Positions 44,101-52,634 of a stretch of 64,000 nucleotides of DNA are shown here, piece after piece. The notes below the pieces were generated by a model. It was given only the letters and a program-made list of their open reading frames with translations. It was not told the DNA's origin and did not search any database. Each line of letters begins with the position of its first letter. Position 1 is the first letter of the stretch. The position numbers and the translations under genes were made by a program. The DNA lies in NCBI GenBank assembly GCA_002403155.1, contig DHHF01000014.1:1-64000 (forward strand), read 5' to 3'. Source of the DNA: Sulfurovum sp. UBA4779 (GTDB lineage: Bacteria; Campylobacterota; Campylobacteria; Campylobacterales; Sulfurovaceae).

Positions 44101-46727
44101 TAAACGATACGCGTCTATATGTAAATGAAAATGCTATCGCCGGTACGGTCATAGGAAAAGTCAATGTTGTTTCTGACGGGTATAGTCCTATTACACAATT
44201 TATTACAAGGGAAACTTATTCCAGCTGCCAATATTATGGTGGTTGGTGTGGCTGGCCTGATGGATACTTTACTATTGACAGCAATGGCACGGTGAGACTA
44301 GCAGAAAATGCAACATTGGACTATGAAACTAGAAGTGGTTTTAGTGCAAAAATAAAAGCAGTTAATGCAATGGGTGTAAGTCAAGAAAAGTATTTAAATA
44401 TCGAAGTGAAAAATATTGCAGATATGCCTCCTTCTTTTTCAAATACTTCAACATTGGAAATAAAGGTAAATAAGGAAGCTAAACCGGGTACTTTATTGCA
44501 GAGCTTTAACTTTGATGGTGGAGATAATCCGGTCACTTCTATCAGATTGTCTCCCTCTTCTCCGTTTGAGGCTGTGCCATATAATTATGCAAACAGTGGG
44601 GCTATCAAGCTAAAAGATTCTTTACGGGATACACAAGTTTATGAGTATAATCTAACAGCTGTAGTGAGCAATAGTGCGGGTAACAGCAATGAAAAACCGA
44701 TTCATATCACAGTAAATCGAGAGTCTTATGAATTTTCAGTACTTGAGGGGACATATAATACGGTCATTGGAAAAATTGATTTTGGTGCAGAGGCGGGGCA
44801 AAGCGTTACTTTACCTAATAGTAATGCGGATCCGATTAGAGGCTATTTTACATTAGATAATAATGGAACTTTATCAACCATTCCATATCGAAATAAAATA
44901 AAAACTTTAAATCATGCAGAAAGAAGCCAGTTTTCGTTTACGGCTACGATAAGATATGAAAACGGTACAAGTAAAGATATCGGTATCACCATTAATGTAC
45001 TTAGCAGAATAATTGCTACACTTGATACTCCGGGTGCTGCTAAAAAAACCATACTCAACAAAGAAGAAAACAGAGCATATATTGCAGACTATAATCGTGG
45101 ATTCCATATTGTAGATATAAGTGATATGGCGAATCCTAAAACGATTTCATCATTAGATACAGACGGTGCGGCAAACGATCTTGTTCTCTCTGCTGATCAA
45201 CAATATATCTACCTGCTGGATGTTGGCAAGGGATTGAAAATTGTAGATATCAGCGATGAGGCCAATCCTTATGTAGCCGCAAATGTGCCATTGGCAAACT
45301 ATTCGTGCAATATCGCTCTTTCATCTGATGGAAATCGCGCTTTTGTGTCCCATGGAAGTTACGGTGTTGAAGTCATTGATCTTACTGATCCTGTTTCTCC
45401 ACAAATTATTACAACTATCGGTTTTCTGGGTACACACGAAGAAAGTTATGGTCATCTCATGGACTCGTATGCGTATGATGTTTCAGTGTCCAAGAATGGA
45501 GATATCCTTTTTATTGCCGATTGGGTATATGGTTTACAGGTCGTTGATATTGCCGATCTATCTACTCCTGTGAGTATATATTCCGGTAGCTATTATAATT
45601 ACACATGGGATAAAGTACTTGTTGATGAAGAGAAAAAAATCGCTATCCTGCATTCTTTCGAAAATGGAACTTTTTATAAAGTATTTGACATTTCAGATTT
45701 ATCAGATATCGATGCCTTTAAAACAATTTATGACAGTGATACTGTTCCTGATGAAAGCATTAAGGCGCTAAATAACAAATTGGCTTTTGGCGGTTGGGAT
45801 AGCCTGATTGCCTATGACTTTACAAATCCTGTTTCACCGATTAGAATCGCATCTATAGGATCCTTGCGCAGCAATAATGTCCTAATCAGAGGCTCAACAG
45901 CCTTTGTGGCAAGTGATACATCCGGGTTGACAATTATCAATCTAGAAGGCATTGATCAGCCCAAACATGCAGAGCCTACGCTGCTTGAAAGTTTCATCAA
46001 TATAAAAGAAAGCAATATATCTACAGTTCAAGCGGGGGACAACATAGGATATGTAAAGATTTGGGAAAGCGGGGATAGCCCCATAGCATACTCATTTCTG
46101 GATCAGTATAGAGACTCTTACGGAAGTCCGGTCTGTGATAATGAAACATGGGAATGTGATACATATGATGAGTTTAGTTATTTTGACATTGACTTGAACG
46201 GTTCTATTTCTATAAACAATATCGAAGCATTAAACTATGATATCATGGGCAACCGGGCCGTCTTTGCAGCTTATGCAGAAAATGAAAATGGGCATCAAAG
46301 CAATCAGGCAAAAATAACAGTCGTTATCAACGAAGATACAGACTGGACGCTTAAATTTCAAAAGAGTATTATTAAAATTGACGCCAATCTCTCCATAGGT
46401 GCAAGTATCGGCAATGTGATGCTTAAAAAGAGCCAACGTGAAATTTTTTGGATAAAAATTTATGACCATGATGAAGATTATTGTTACGGGCCGGGCATGA
46501 TCGGAACTAATGGTTGGGATATCGACTTAACGGATGATCCATATAACAAATATGGGAACTTAAATCATTATTGCCACGAAAATAGTTACTTTGAAATTAC
46601 AAAAGAAGGAGAAATACGCATAAAAGAAACTCCGCTGCCGGGCCGCTATGTCTTGCATATCGTAGCCGAAGACAGATTTGGCCTGAGATGGCTGGAAAAT
46701 CAGGAGATCGAAGTTTTGACTCCCTAA
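41109..46727 (+). CDS. Giant secreted multidomain protein: alpha/beta-hydrolase-like, cadherin-like and LVIVD propeller regions
   Basis: 1872 residues. A Sec signal (MKRFIVLFLLVYSTLHA) leads to an alpha/beta-hydrolase-like region with a nucleophile-elbow motif AHSQGN (Ser156). About residue 413 begins a LTWDNPAIDFDLDV module like those in bacterial surface proteins. A Gly/Ser linker (about 544-564), a Cys cluster (CDQSCGCIPC, near 573) and an Asp-rich HDIDHDDDFEIDD follow. Cadherin-like repeats run from about 798 to 1297 (DINEDINSSIIIGKV, YVNENAIAGTVIGKV). An LVIVD-type propeller spans about 1300-1615 (GFHIVDISDMANP, GLKIVDISDEANP). Two more cadherin-like units end the protein. No RTX nonapeptides, LPXTG or C-terminal barrel were seen, so the export route past the inner membrane is unknown. 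I know no described protein with this order. Confidence 0.82.
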   Translation: MKRFIVLFLLVYSTLHAEIDEYKVDLYFANGIMMQDTESQAQVKWEEQVDDLLQKYLHLHHYVGKADVAYNISEGMAADMWEAFLQKVDLEPTWGVGWSAFKKSISYLRYGKVAELIVQANELASAKVHDETLHEQITKYEESIKAGYGVVVVAHSQGNLFTHQAYNSLNGWMQTYFHTIAVATPDSSIVNDGHGVTFYNDMITLIGMNNNIPNPNKHDYIDVTRNALGEIISQELLTDQLSTQYHGFEYYLGYPVYEEALSEGSTTITNRELRQTDNAKALILGWVYDEIMDHVNINRRPSQWKPKNIGCICKDKYAKMTHKFAPDDMNQYLSGYKVKDFEEGAAGKIYKADAGDHLEYVRALDGDRRDDGVFTIEPVEEDGACYVLKDDASNEIGKIEGRTEPIPQPKPGVVQVTLTWDNPAIDFDLDVGWSAGEHDIRDTGCPMEHFYVTSQYDIYPGTYPISVTHKQRDENESALIPEKMQMIIQVPGKTEVYDIDINTTQELEVGHVADIFVKYINNEIIPDISPDSAHLPVISTPTSGGSGGGYVGGGGGSSGGSSGSTPWVPIDNPSCDQSCGCIPCEYKIIPYLEQLLYGPISGADIVLYEARDYQNKSPLYVGKTSGGDTLYTAGNIEIPDSIVESLQDDILYLLVARGGHDIDHDDDFEIDDIPTRNQGETHLILSGKDIKEIGFKMNVLTEIAYQVTKEMIDVNTTQEVQNKLNEVAQRLLKDKVYGDTTGGINYKDLSFWMPTIHKPLLIKEYNKYFSPLVDNLFSNRDIYQEAYAIVYDHVNAVPTLQSIRLDINEDINSSIIIGKVPVLNHGASKITSFILEGDGNENFAIDANGEISISKNSHLDYESKTYYQLYVSAVNDDGVSEKVLLLIQLHNVADAPEYQSFTAFTFYENSAVGTEVMRLLYNAGNSPLQSVQLTGKDSAYFRAEIEGNNISIKVNQTLLSYITKRAYEIQLQVVNLTDTSDSLPIILQVSDRRDIPKINDTRLYVNENAIAGTVIGKVNVVSDGYSPITQFITRETYSSCQYYGGWCGWPDGYFTIDSNGTVRLAENATLDYETRSGFSAKIKAVNAMGVSQEKYLNIEVKNIADMPPSFSNTSTLEIKVNKEAKPGTLLQSFNFDGGDNPVTSIRLSPSSPFEAVPYNYANSGAIKLKDSLRDTQVYEYNLTAVVSNSAGNSNEKPIHITVNRESYEFSVLEGTYNTVIGKIDFGAEAGQSVTLPNSNADPIRGYFTLDNNGTLSTIPYRNKIKTLNHAERSQFSFTATIRYENGTSKDIGITINVLSRIIATLDTPGAAKKTILNKEENRAYIADYNRGFHIVDISDMANPKTISSLDTDGAANDLVLSADQQYIYLLDVGKGLKIVDISDEANPYVAANVPLANYSCNIALSSDGNRAFVSHGSYGVEVIDLTDPVSPQIITTIGFLGTHEESYGHLMDSYAYDVSVSKNGDILFIADWVYGLQVVDIADLSTPVSIYSGSYYNYTWDKVLVDEEKKIAILHSFENGTFYKVFDISDLSDIDAFKTIYDSDTVPDESIKALNNKLAFGGWDSLIAYDFTNPVSPIRIASIGSLRSNNVLIRGSTAFVASDTSGLTIINLEGIDQPKHAEPTLLESFINIKESNISTVQAGDNIGYVKIWESGDSPIAYSFLDQYRDSYGSPVCDNETWECDTYDEFSYFDIDLNGSISINNIEALNYDIMGNRAVFAAYAENENGHQSNQAKITVVINEDTDWTLKFQKSIIKIDANLSIGASIGNVMLKKSQREIFWIKIYDHDEDYCYGPGMIGTNGWDIDLTDDPYNKYGNLNHYCHENSYFEITKEGEIRIKETPLPGRYVLHIVAEDRFGLRWLENQEIEVLTP

Positions 46728-46759
46728 GGGGATTTATACATTTTTCATAATACCCTTAG
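46724..46759 (+). terminator. Hairpin ending the giant gene
   Basis: CTAAGGG (46724-46730), which includes the stop codon, pairs with CCCTTAG (46753-46759) across a 22-base loop. It lacks a T-run on the far side, so termination is only a suggestion. The rest of the gap to glyA is AT-rich and ends in AAGGAAGA. Confidence 0.35.
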
Positions 46760-46819
46760 CCGAAATTTGATATAACTTCATTCTAATAATTTACTCTTAA
46801 AGAGAGTTAAAGGAAGAAC

Positions 46820-48070
46820 ATGTCATACGCAATGGAAACATTTGACCCTGAAGTATTTGAGGCGATCAATAACGAGCTTGAAAGACAAACAAACCATTTG
46901 GAAATGATTGCAAGCGAAAACTTTACGCTCCCCGCAGTGATGGAAGCCATGGGTTCGGTACTTACAAACAAATATGCAGAAGGCTACCCGGGCAAACGAT
47001 ACTACGGCGGATGCGAATTTGCAGACAAAGTAGAACAGCTTGCAATTGACAGAGCCTGTGAGCTTTTTGACTGTAAATATGCCAACGTACAGCCCCATTC
47101 AGGAAGCCAGGCCAATAGTGCAGTATATGCCGCACTGCTTAAAGCCGGAGATAAAATTTTGGGGATGGATTTAAGCCACGGGGGACATCTTACGCATGGC
47201 TCAAAACCAAGTTTTTCCGGGAAAAACTACCATAGTTTTACCTATGGCGTAGAACTGGACGGACGCATCAACTATGAAAGAGTGATGGATATCGCTAAAA
47301 TCACACAGCCAAATATTATCGTATGCGGTGCCTCTGCCTATGCAAGAGAGATCGATTTTAAGAAATTTAGAGAAATAGCCGATGCGGTGGGCGCTATTTT
47401 ATTTGCCGACATTGCCCATATTGCCGGCCTTGTGTGTGCGGGCGAACATCCTAGCCCGTTCCCTTATGCCGATGTTGTTACAACAACAACACACAAAACA
47501 CTTGCAGGGCCAAGAGGCGGCATCGTCTTGACAAATGATGAAGAGATTGCCAAAAAAATCAATTCTGCGATCTTCCCAGGACTTCAAGGCGGTCCGCTTG
47601 TGCACGTGATCGCCGCTAAAGCAGTAGGGTTTAAGCATAACCTAAGCAGCGAATGGAAAATTTATGCAAAGCAGGTAAAAGCCAATGCCAAGGTACTTGC
47701 AGACGTACTGACGAAAAGAGGTTATGATATCGTCTCAGGCGGTACGGATAACCATCTGGTTTTGGTTTCATTCCTCAATAAAGAATTTTCAGGCAAAGAT
47801 GCAGATGCGGCATTGGGGGCTGCGGGTATCACGGTAAATAAAAATACCGTGCCCGGAGAGACAAGGAGCCCGTTTGTCACCTCGGGTATTCGTATCGGCT
47901 CTCCTGCACTTACAAGCAGAGGCATGAAAGAAAAAGAATTCGAGATCATTGCCAATAAAATTGCAGATGTGCTTGACCATATCAATGATTCTGAGCTTCA
48001 TGCAACCATCAAAGAAGAGATGAAGGCGCTTGCTTCACATTTTGTCATTTACGATAAACCGATTTATTAA
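46820..48070 (+). CDS. glyA: Serine hydroxymethyltransferase
   Basis: GlyA interconverts serine and glycine with transfer of a one-carbon unit to tetrahydrofolate. The 416-residue fold-type I PLP enzyme has the PLP-lysine Lys226 in TTTTHKTLAGPRGG, plus IASENFTLPAVMEA, NKYAEGYPGKRYYGGCEF and the terminal RIGSPALTSRGMKEKEF. AAGGAAG lies before the ATG. The order glyA - DUF1882 - SPOR protein - aroE is shared with C. jejuni (Cj0402-Cj0405 as I recall), here interrupted by rsuA and trpE. Confidence 0.97.
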   Translation: MSYAMETFDPEVFEAINNELERQTNHLEMIASENFTLPAVMEAMGSVLTNKYAEGYPGKRYYGGCEFADKVEQLAIDRACELFDCKYANVQPHSGSQANSAVYAALLKAGDKILGMDLSHGGHLTHGSKPSFSGKNYHSFTYGVELDGRINYERVMDIAKITQPNIIVCGASAYAREIDFKKFREIADAVGAILFADIAHIAGLVCAGEHPSPFPYADVVTTTTHKTLAGPRGGIVLTNDEEIAKKINSAIFPGLQGGPLVHVIAAKAVGFKHNLSSEWKIYAKQVKANAKVLADVLTKRGYDIVSGGTDNHLVLVSFLNKEFSGKDADAALGAAGITVNKNTVPGETRSPFVTSGIRIGSPALTSRGMKEKEFEIIANKIADVLDHINDSELHATIKEEMKALASHFVIYDKPIY

Positions 48071-48080
48071 GGGTTAGGCC

Positions 48081-48578
48081 ATCAAAGTTTTCAATCTTAC
48101 CCTTTTTGATGACTTTTATTATATTAAAAGAAATGCGATTGTTGAAAAAATAACATTTAACAATCGTACATTCTATGCAAAATTTGAGCGCATCAATGCT
48201 CCGCTTACCTCATTGCTGTTTGAGCAGCATCTCAACAAAGAATACACTATCGCCGTTCCGTTGCTTAAAAATAATCGTACCGATTATCTGGTTCTTGAAT
48301 ATAAAGGAGAGGAACATCAACGGTTTGTATTTCTTACAAAACATCTTTTGAACAGCTTAGATTTCGAAAATTATTATTTTTTTCAGGGCAAAAATGAGGA
48401 GAAAGTACAAGTATTCATAGAAGTAAATCATATCACACTTGAAGAGGCCGACAGCATGCTTTCTGAAATTTCCGATGCACTCAAAACCAAACTTGCCAAA
48501 AAATGGAAATGCCTTCCCTCTTCTTCTTTGCCTGAAGCCTACAATATCATTACCCTGCCCTATAAGGTTTTACAGTAA
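48081..48578 (+). CDS. DUF1882-family protein with a probable non-standard start codon
   Basis: The frame is open from just after a TAG at 48075. The translated N-terminus (VFNLTLFDDFYYIKR, then NRTFYAKFERINAPLTS) fits the DUF1882 protein that follows glyA in Campylobacter (Cj0403), which reads HYYIKR and GRTFYDKFERIDAPLT. No ATG, GTG, TTG or CTG occurs in frame before TTG at 48213, which would discard the conserved third of the protein. ATC at 48081 has AAGGG seven bases upstream, so AUC initiation with glyA coupling is the best reading (165 residues). Otherwise an ATT at 48123 or an upstream sequencing error. The family function is unknown; it seems confined to Campylobacterota. Confidence 0.75.
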   Translation: MKVFNLTLFDDFYYIKRNAIVEKITFNNRTFYAKFERINAPLTSLLFEQHLNKEYTIAVPLLKNNRTDYLVLEYKGEEHQRFVFLTKHLLNSLDFENYYFFQGKNEEKVQVFIEVNHITLEEADSMLSEISDALKTKLAKKWKCLPSSSLPEAYNIITLPYKVLQ

Positions 48579-48604
48579 CGCATTGAGCCAAACGGTATGC
48601 AGCT

Positions 48605-49294
48605 TTAAAATACAATATCTTCTTTTGAAATGATTTTATATTGCCCCTCTTGCAAATCCTCGATATGTATATTGGCAAATTGTTTTCTGTGGAGCCTTAC
48701 GACTTTATTTCCGACAGCTGCAAACATTCTTTTGACTTGATGATATCTTCCTTCGGTAAGCTCGATCATGGCATGATGACTGTCTAGGATCGTTAACTTT
48801 GCACTCATGCACGGCTTATCGTCGCCATAAAGCATAAGTGCCCCCGAAGCGAATATTTCAACCTCTTCTCCCCGCAAGGGTGATGCCAACGCTGCTTCAT
48901 AAACTTTGATGACATGTTTTTTGGGAGAAGCAAGCGCATGGTTCAGTGCGCCGTCATCTGTAAGCAGTATCACACCGGTCGTATCACTATCAAGCCTCCC
49001 TATCGTTGAAATTTTAGGATGTCTGTGTTGCCATCTTGGAGGTAAAAGCGAATAGATGAGCCTTCCTGCATCATTATGAGAACATATATAGTGCATGGGC
49101 TTATGAAGAACAATGACAAGCGACTCAGGATCAAGCGGTTCGCCGTCCACCGTTACATCGTCATGATTGACTTTTTGCTTGCTATCCTTTGTAACAATCC
49201 CGCCTACTTCAACACGCCCGTCTCTAATCAGACGCTGTACTTCTTTCCTGCTGCCATACCCCAAAGAAACAAGTATTTTATCCAATCTATCCAA
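48605..49294 (-). CDS. RsuA/RluE-family 16S/23S rRNA pseudouridine synthase
   Basis: The 229 residues have an N-terminal S4 RNA-binding domain (RLDKILVSLGYGSRKEVQRLIRDGRV), the catalytic Asp motif IGRLDSDTTGVILLTDDG and the C-terminal segment ELTEGRYHQVKRMFAAVGNKV. This combination is that of the RsuA family, which makes pseudouridine in rRNA. RsuA (16S U516) is the closest type, but RluE/RluF cannot be excluded. It is transcribed against its neighbours, separating the otherwise Campylobacter-like glyA-SPOR synteny. Confidence 0.85.
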   Translation of the reverse strand: MDRLDKILVSLGYGSRKEVQRLIRDGRVEVGGIVTKDSKQKVNHDDVTVDGEPLDPESLVIVLHKPMHYICSHNDAGRLIYSLLPPRWQHRHPKISTIGRLDSDTTGVILLTDDGALNHALASPKKHVIKVYEAALASPLRGEEVEIFASGALMLYGDDKPCMSAKLTILDSHHAMIELTEGRYHQVKRMFAAVGNKVVRLHRKQFANIHIEDLQEGQYKIISKEDIVF

Positions 49295-49447
49295 GTATCA
49301 CTCCATTTATATTTGTCGCTTAGTCTATCCAAAAAGAGATAAATATATTCAAATAAAATATTGATGCCATCCTGTGTTTTACCGGTTTAGAACGTTGTCA
49401 AACCAAGAAGTCTCCGTCACAATAAAGTTTTATATAGATAAATATGA

Positions 49448-49453
49448 TATAAT
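49448..49453 (+). promoter_or_regulatory. -10 box before the SPOR protein
   Basis: TGATATAATTT gives a consensus TATAAT with an extended TG two bases upstream, 34 bases before the ATG at 49487. A clear -35 could not be found. Confidence 0.55.
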
Positions 49454-49486
49454 TTATTGAAAAATAGAACCGGAGAGCTTTTCCTT

Positions 49487-50344
49487 ATGAACCATCATAA
49501 TCTTGATGATTTGATCATCGACAATATTGACCCAAAAGACAGTAAAATAAAGAATATTTTAACCATTATTGCTCTTATCATTGTCATTTTAATCATCGCT
49601 ATTATCCTTACCAAAATTATACTCAAAGATCCCAACACGCAAAGAATAGCCCTGGAAGAAAACAATACCGAGCTGATCAGCCCTGAGCTTACACTGCAGC
49701 ATGCTGCACAAAGCGAAGAATCAAAAAAAGAGACTATGCCTCCTGCACCGGCCCAAGAAACACCGGTAAAAGAAAGCATGGCCCTTGCGGATGAAGAAAT
49801 TTCTGCGCCAAAAAAAGAATCTGCAGCATCAACGGAAAGTCAACCCATTGAAAATACGCAAAAGTCAAAAATCGTTTCCAAAATAATCGGACCGGATGAA
49901 GGAATCTCCGAGTACGCGGCAGCAGAAACCATCAAAGAAGAATCTAAACCGGTATCGGCCCAAGAAACAGCCGCCCGGGAGACAACTGCTATGGAAACAA
50001 CCGCCCCAAAAACAGTTCCCCAAGAGACAGCAGCATCTGAGCCACCCAAAAGGATAGAAAAAACCGTTGAGCAGCCCATTCAGGCAGAAGCGGCAAAACC
50101 TTCCTTGCAGCAGACTGACTCTTCACAATATTATATTCAGGTTGGTTCATTCAGGTCCATGCCCAGCGCACAATTTTTAAATGTCATTAAAAATAGCGGC
50201 TTTGAATACCATATCGTGCCTGAAGCTTCAAGCGATACAAAAAAACTGCTTATCGGCCCTTATCGAACCAGAAGCGAAGCCGACAATGCAATCATGCGGG
50301 TAAAAGACCGTATCAACAAAAGTGCATTTGTGATAAAAAAGTAG
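49487..50344 (+). CDS. Single-pass membrane protein with C-terminal SPOR domain
   Basis: From ATG at 49487 (GGAGAG nine bases upstream) the protein has 285 residues. It has a short cytoplasmic end, one membrane helix (about 23-45, ILTIIALIIVILIIAIILT), a long Glu/Ala/Thr/Pro-rich linker (for example ETTAMETTAPKTVPQETAASEP) and a C-terminal SPOR domain (SSQYYIQVGSFRSMPSAQFL...LLIGPYRTRSEADNAIM). SPOR domains bind peptidoglycan denuded of stem peptides at the septum, so a role in division or wall turnover is likely. The longer start at 49457 adds ten residues and has no comparable ribosome site. It is followed 7 bases later by trpE. Confidence 0.88.
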   Translation: MNHHNLDDLIIDNIDPKDSKIKNILTIIALIIVILIIAIILTKIILKDPNTQRIALEENNTELISPELTLQHAAQSEESKKETMPPAPAQETPVKESMALADEEISAPKKESAASTESQPIENTQKSKIVSKIIGPDEGISEYAAAETIKEESKPVSAQETAARETTAMETTAPKTVPQETAASEPPKRIEKTVEQPIQAEAAKPSLQQTDSSQYYIQVGSFRSMPSAQFLNVIKNSGFEYHIVPEASSDTKKLLIGPYRTRSEADNAIMRVKDRINKSAFVIKK

Positions 50345-50351
50345 ATACATT

Positions 50352-51761
50352 ATGAGATATGAAACTTTTCTTTTTGACCAATTAACCCCTGTTGCTTTGT
50401 ACGGAAAGATAAAAAGCCTTTTCCCCAACGAAGTGACCATGCTTTTTGAAAGTGTTGTCAACACCAGCGAAGGGAATTTTAGCTTTATAGCAATCGGGGC
50501 ACAAGAGCGCCTCGTTTATAAAAATAACATAACGTTCTATACGGATACCTCCGGTGCAAATCGCATCCTTCAAGAAAATCCTTTTTCCTTTTTAAAAAAC
50601 TACTACAAAAAAGTAGACAAATCGCACTATCAAAAAACAGCATCACAGCTTGGTTTTTCCTTTACAGATGGGTTTATAGGGTTCATAGGCTATGATATGG
50701 TAAAGGTATTTGAGCCGATACTTGAAAAAAGTATGGGTCAGCTGCCTGATCCTCTCAACACGCCTGATCTTGACCTTGTACGTCCAAAAATCATTATTGC
50801 CTATTCGCACAAGAATGCAAAAATCACTTTTATTTTAAATGATGAACGCATGTCAGACATGCTTGATGCAATGAAAACAATGCTAAAATCTTCCTTTGTG
50901 CCCTTGCCTCTAAGTTCCGCAAAACTCGAAAACGAAGGGGTCTTCAGCATTGAAGAAGAGCGCTTCAAGCAGTTGGTTGAAGAATCAAAAGAAAATATAA
51001 AAAGCGGTGATATTTTTCAAATTCTTATTTCCAACCGCTACACACAAAAAGCAGAGGTTGACCCTTTAAGTTTTTATCGGATTTTGCGTTCAAAAAATCC
51101 TTCGCCCTATCTTTTTTTGCTTGAATATGAAGATTTTTCCATTTGCGGCTCTTCGCCCGAAGTCATGGTGCGGCTTACGCAAGGTGAGATACTTCTCCGC
51201 CCCATCGCAGGGACAAGAAAACGCGGTAAAAGCCACCTTAGAGACAAAGAACTTGAACTTGAAATGCTCTCTGACCCCAAAGAGTGCGCAGAGCATTTAA
51301 TGCTTGTGGACTTAGGAAGAAACGACGTAGGCCGCGTAGCAAAAACAGGGACGGTCAAAGTCACTGAGATGATGCGGGTAGAACGCTACAGTCACGTCAT
51401 GCATATGGTTTCTGATGTTGAGGCGATTCTTCAAGAAGATAAAGACATGTTTGATCTTTTTGCTGCAACATTTACGGCAGGAACCATGACGGGAGCACCC
51501 AAAATAAAAGCCATGGAGCTGATTGCGCACTATGAAAACCTAAAACGCGGTTTTTACAGCGGAAGCGTCGGCTACTTTTCATTCAACGGAGATATGGATT
51601 CAGCCATTGCCATACGTACCGCACTGATCATGCCTGAGAGCATTACTTTCCAGGCAGGTGCGGGTGTAGTAGCCGACTCCAAACCCGAACTTGAGTACCT
51701 TGAAGTAAAAAATAAATTGGGGGCGCTTATGGCTACCCTCAAGGAAATGGAAGCTCTCTAG
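50352..51761 (+). CDS. trpE: Anthranilate synthase component I
   Basis: TrpE converts chorismate to anthranilate with ammonia from the TrpG subunit. The 469-residue protein retains the allosteric Trp-binding LLES-like motif (LFESVVNTSEG, near residue 33), the catalytic PIAGTRKRGKS and the C-terminal FTAGTMTGAPKIKAMELI and GSVGYFSFNGDMDSAIAIRT. PIAGT favours TrpE over PabB, which usually has PIKGT. trpG lies about 45 kb away, so this is a split trpE/trpG arrangement. It is 2 bases before aroE, joining chorismate use and shikimate synthesis in one operon. Confidence 0.92.
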   Translation: MRYETFLFDQLTPVALYGKIKSLFPNEVTMLFESVVNTSEGNFSFIAIGAQERLVYKNNITFYTDTSGANRILQENPFSFLKNYYKKVDKSHYQKTASQLGFSFTDGFIGFIGYDMVKVFEPILEKSMGQLPDPLNTPDLDLVRPKIIIAYSHKNAKITFILNDERMSDMLDAMKTMLKSSFVPLPLSSAKLENEGVFSIEEERFKQLVEESKENIKSGDIFQILISNRYTQKAEVDPLSFYRILRSKNPSPYLFLLEYEDFSICGSSPEVMVRLTQGEILLRPIAGTRKRGKSHLRDKELELEMLSDPKECAEHLMLVDLGRNDVGRVAKTGTVKVTEMMRVERYSHVMHMVSDVEAILQEDKDMFDLFAATFTAGTMTGAPKIKAMELIAHYENLKRGFYSGSVGYFSFNGDMDSAIAIRTALIMPESITFQAGAGVVADSKPELEYLEVKNKLGALMATLKEMEAL

Positions 51762-51763
51762 CC

Positions 51764-52558
51764 ATGAAACAGCTCTTCGCTATCTTTGGCAATCCGGTTT
51801 CACACTCCAAATCCCCGCTCATGCATAATCTGGCCTTTAAAAAACTTCGATACCCTGCCTGCTATACACGCTACCTGCTTCAAGACGGATCACGGCTCAA
51901 AGAGACTTTCTTTGCCTTAAATCTCAAGGGTGCCAACATTACCGTACCACACAAAGAAGAAGCTTTTAAAGCATGCGATGTGTTGGATCATTTTGCCCAA
52001 AAAGTAGGCGCAGTCAATACGATTGTAGAGCGAGAAGGCAAGCTGTACGGCTACAATACCGATGCGCCTGGTTTCCTTAAAACGCTCAAATCCTTTCCTC
52101 AAGCAAAAACCGTTCTTCTCTTAGGCGCCGGAGGTACGGCAAAAGCAACTGCCGTTATCTTGCGCGACGCGGGATATGAAGTCACCCTTCTCAATCGAAG
52201 TGCCGGAAGGCTAAAATACTTTGAAGAAAAAGGATTTGAAACCTACACGTTTGAAAATTTTAAACCTAAAGCATACGACCTTGTCATCAATATGACTTCA
52301 GCAGGCCTGGAAAACAATTTTCTCCCCGCACCCGACGAGATACTTGAAAAGGCGGTTTCTTCTTCGATAGCCTGCATTGATGTTATCTACGGCAAAAATA
52401 CCCCTTTTTTACAATGGGCTCAAACTCACAATAAACCGACGAAAGACGGCAGCGAGATGCTTCTTTACCAAGGTGTGATTGCTTTTGATTATTTCACCGA
52501 TCATCGTTTTAAGCAAAAAGAGATTGAACTGCATATGAGACAAGCTTTTTTACTCTGA
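51764..52558 (+). CDS. aroE: Shikimate dehydrogenase
   Basis: AroE reduces 3-dehydroshikimate to shikimate with NADPH. The 264-residue protein has the substrate-binding N-terminal domain (FGNPVSHSKSPLMHN, catalytic Lys in NITVPHKEEA, GYNTDAPGF) and the Rossmann motif VLLLGAGGTAKA near residue 120. It also has the late segment DVIYGKNTPFLQWAQ and KDGSEMLLYQG. It starts 2 bases after trpE stops, so translation is probably coupled. It is the reference for the AroE-like stand-alone domain at 24.3 kb. Confidence 0.96.
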   Translation: MKQLFAIFGNPVSHSKSPLMHNLAFKKLRYPACYTRYLLQDGSRLKETFFALNLKGANITVPHKEEAFKACDVLDHFAQKVGAVNTIVEREGKLYGYNTDAPGFLKTLKSFPQAKTVLLLGAGGTAKATAVILRDAGYEVTLLNRSAGRLKYFEEKGFETYTFENFKPKAYDLVINMTSAGLENNFLPAPDEILEKAVSSSIACIDVIYGKNTPFLQWAQTHNKPTKDGSEMLLYQGVIAFDYFTDHRFKQKEIELHMRQAFLL

Positions 52559-52634
52559 AGGAAGCGTCATCCATTTGATTTTAATTAACCTTTTATGCCT
52601 ACAATAAAAAAAATATTCTCAAAAGGCTAAAAAA

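Noticed and set aside
41109..46727. RTX toxin or autotransporter identity of the giant protein
   Set aside because: No GGxGxDxUx nonapeptides, no terminal beta-barrel and no ABC/HlyD genes nearby.
46724..46759. Strong intrinsic terminator for the giant gene
   Set aside because: The loop is 22 bases and no T-run follows; kept only as a weak hairpin feature.
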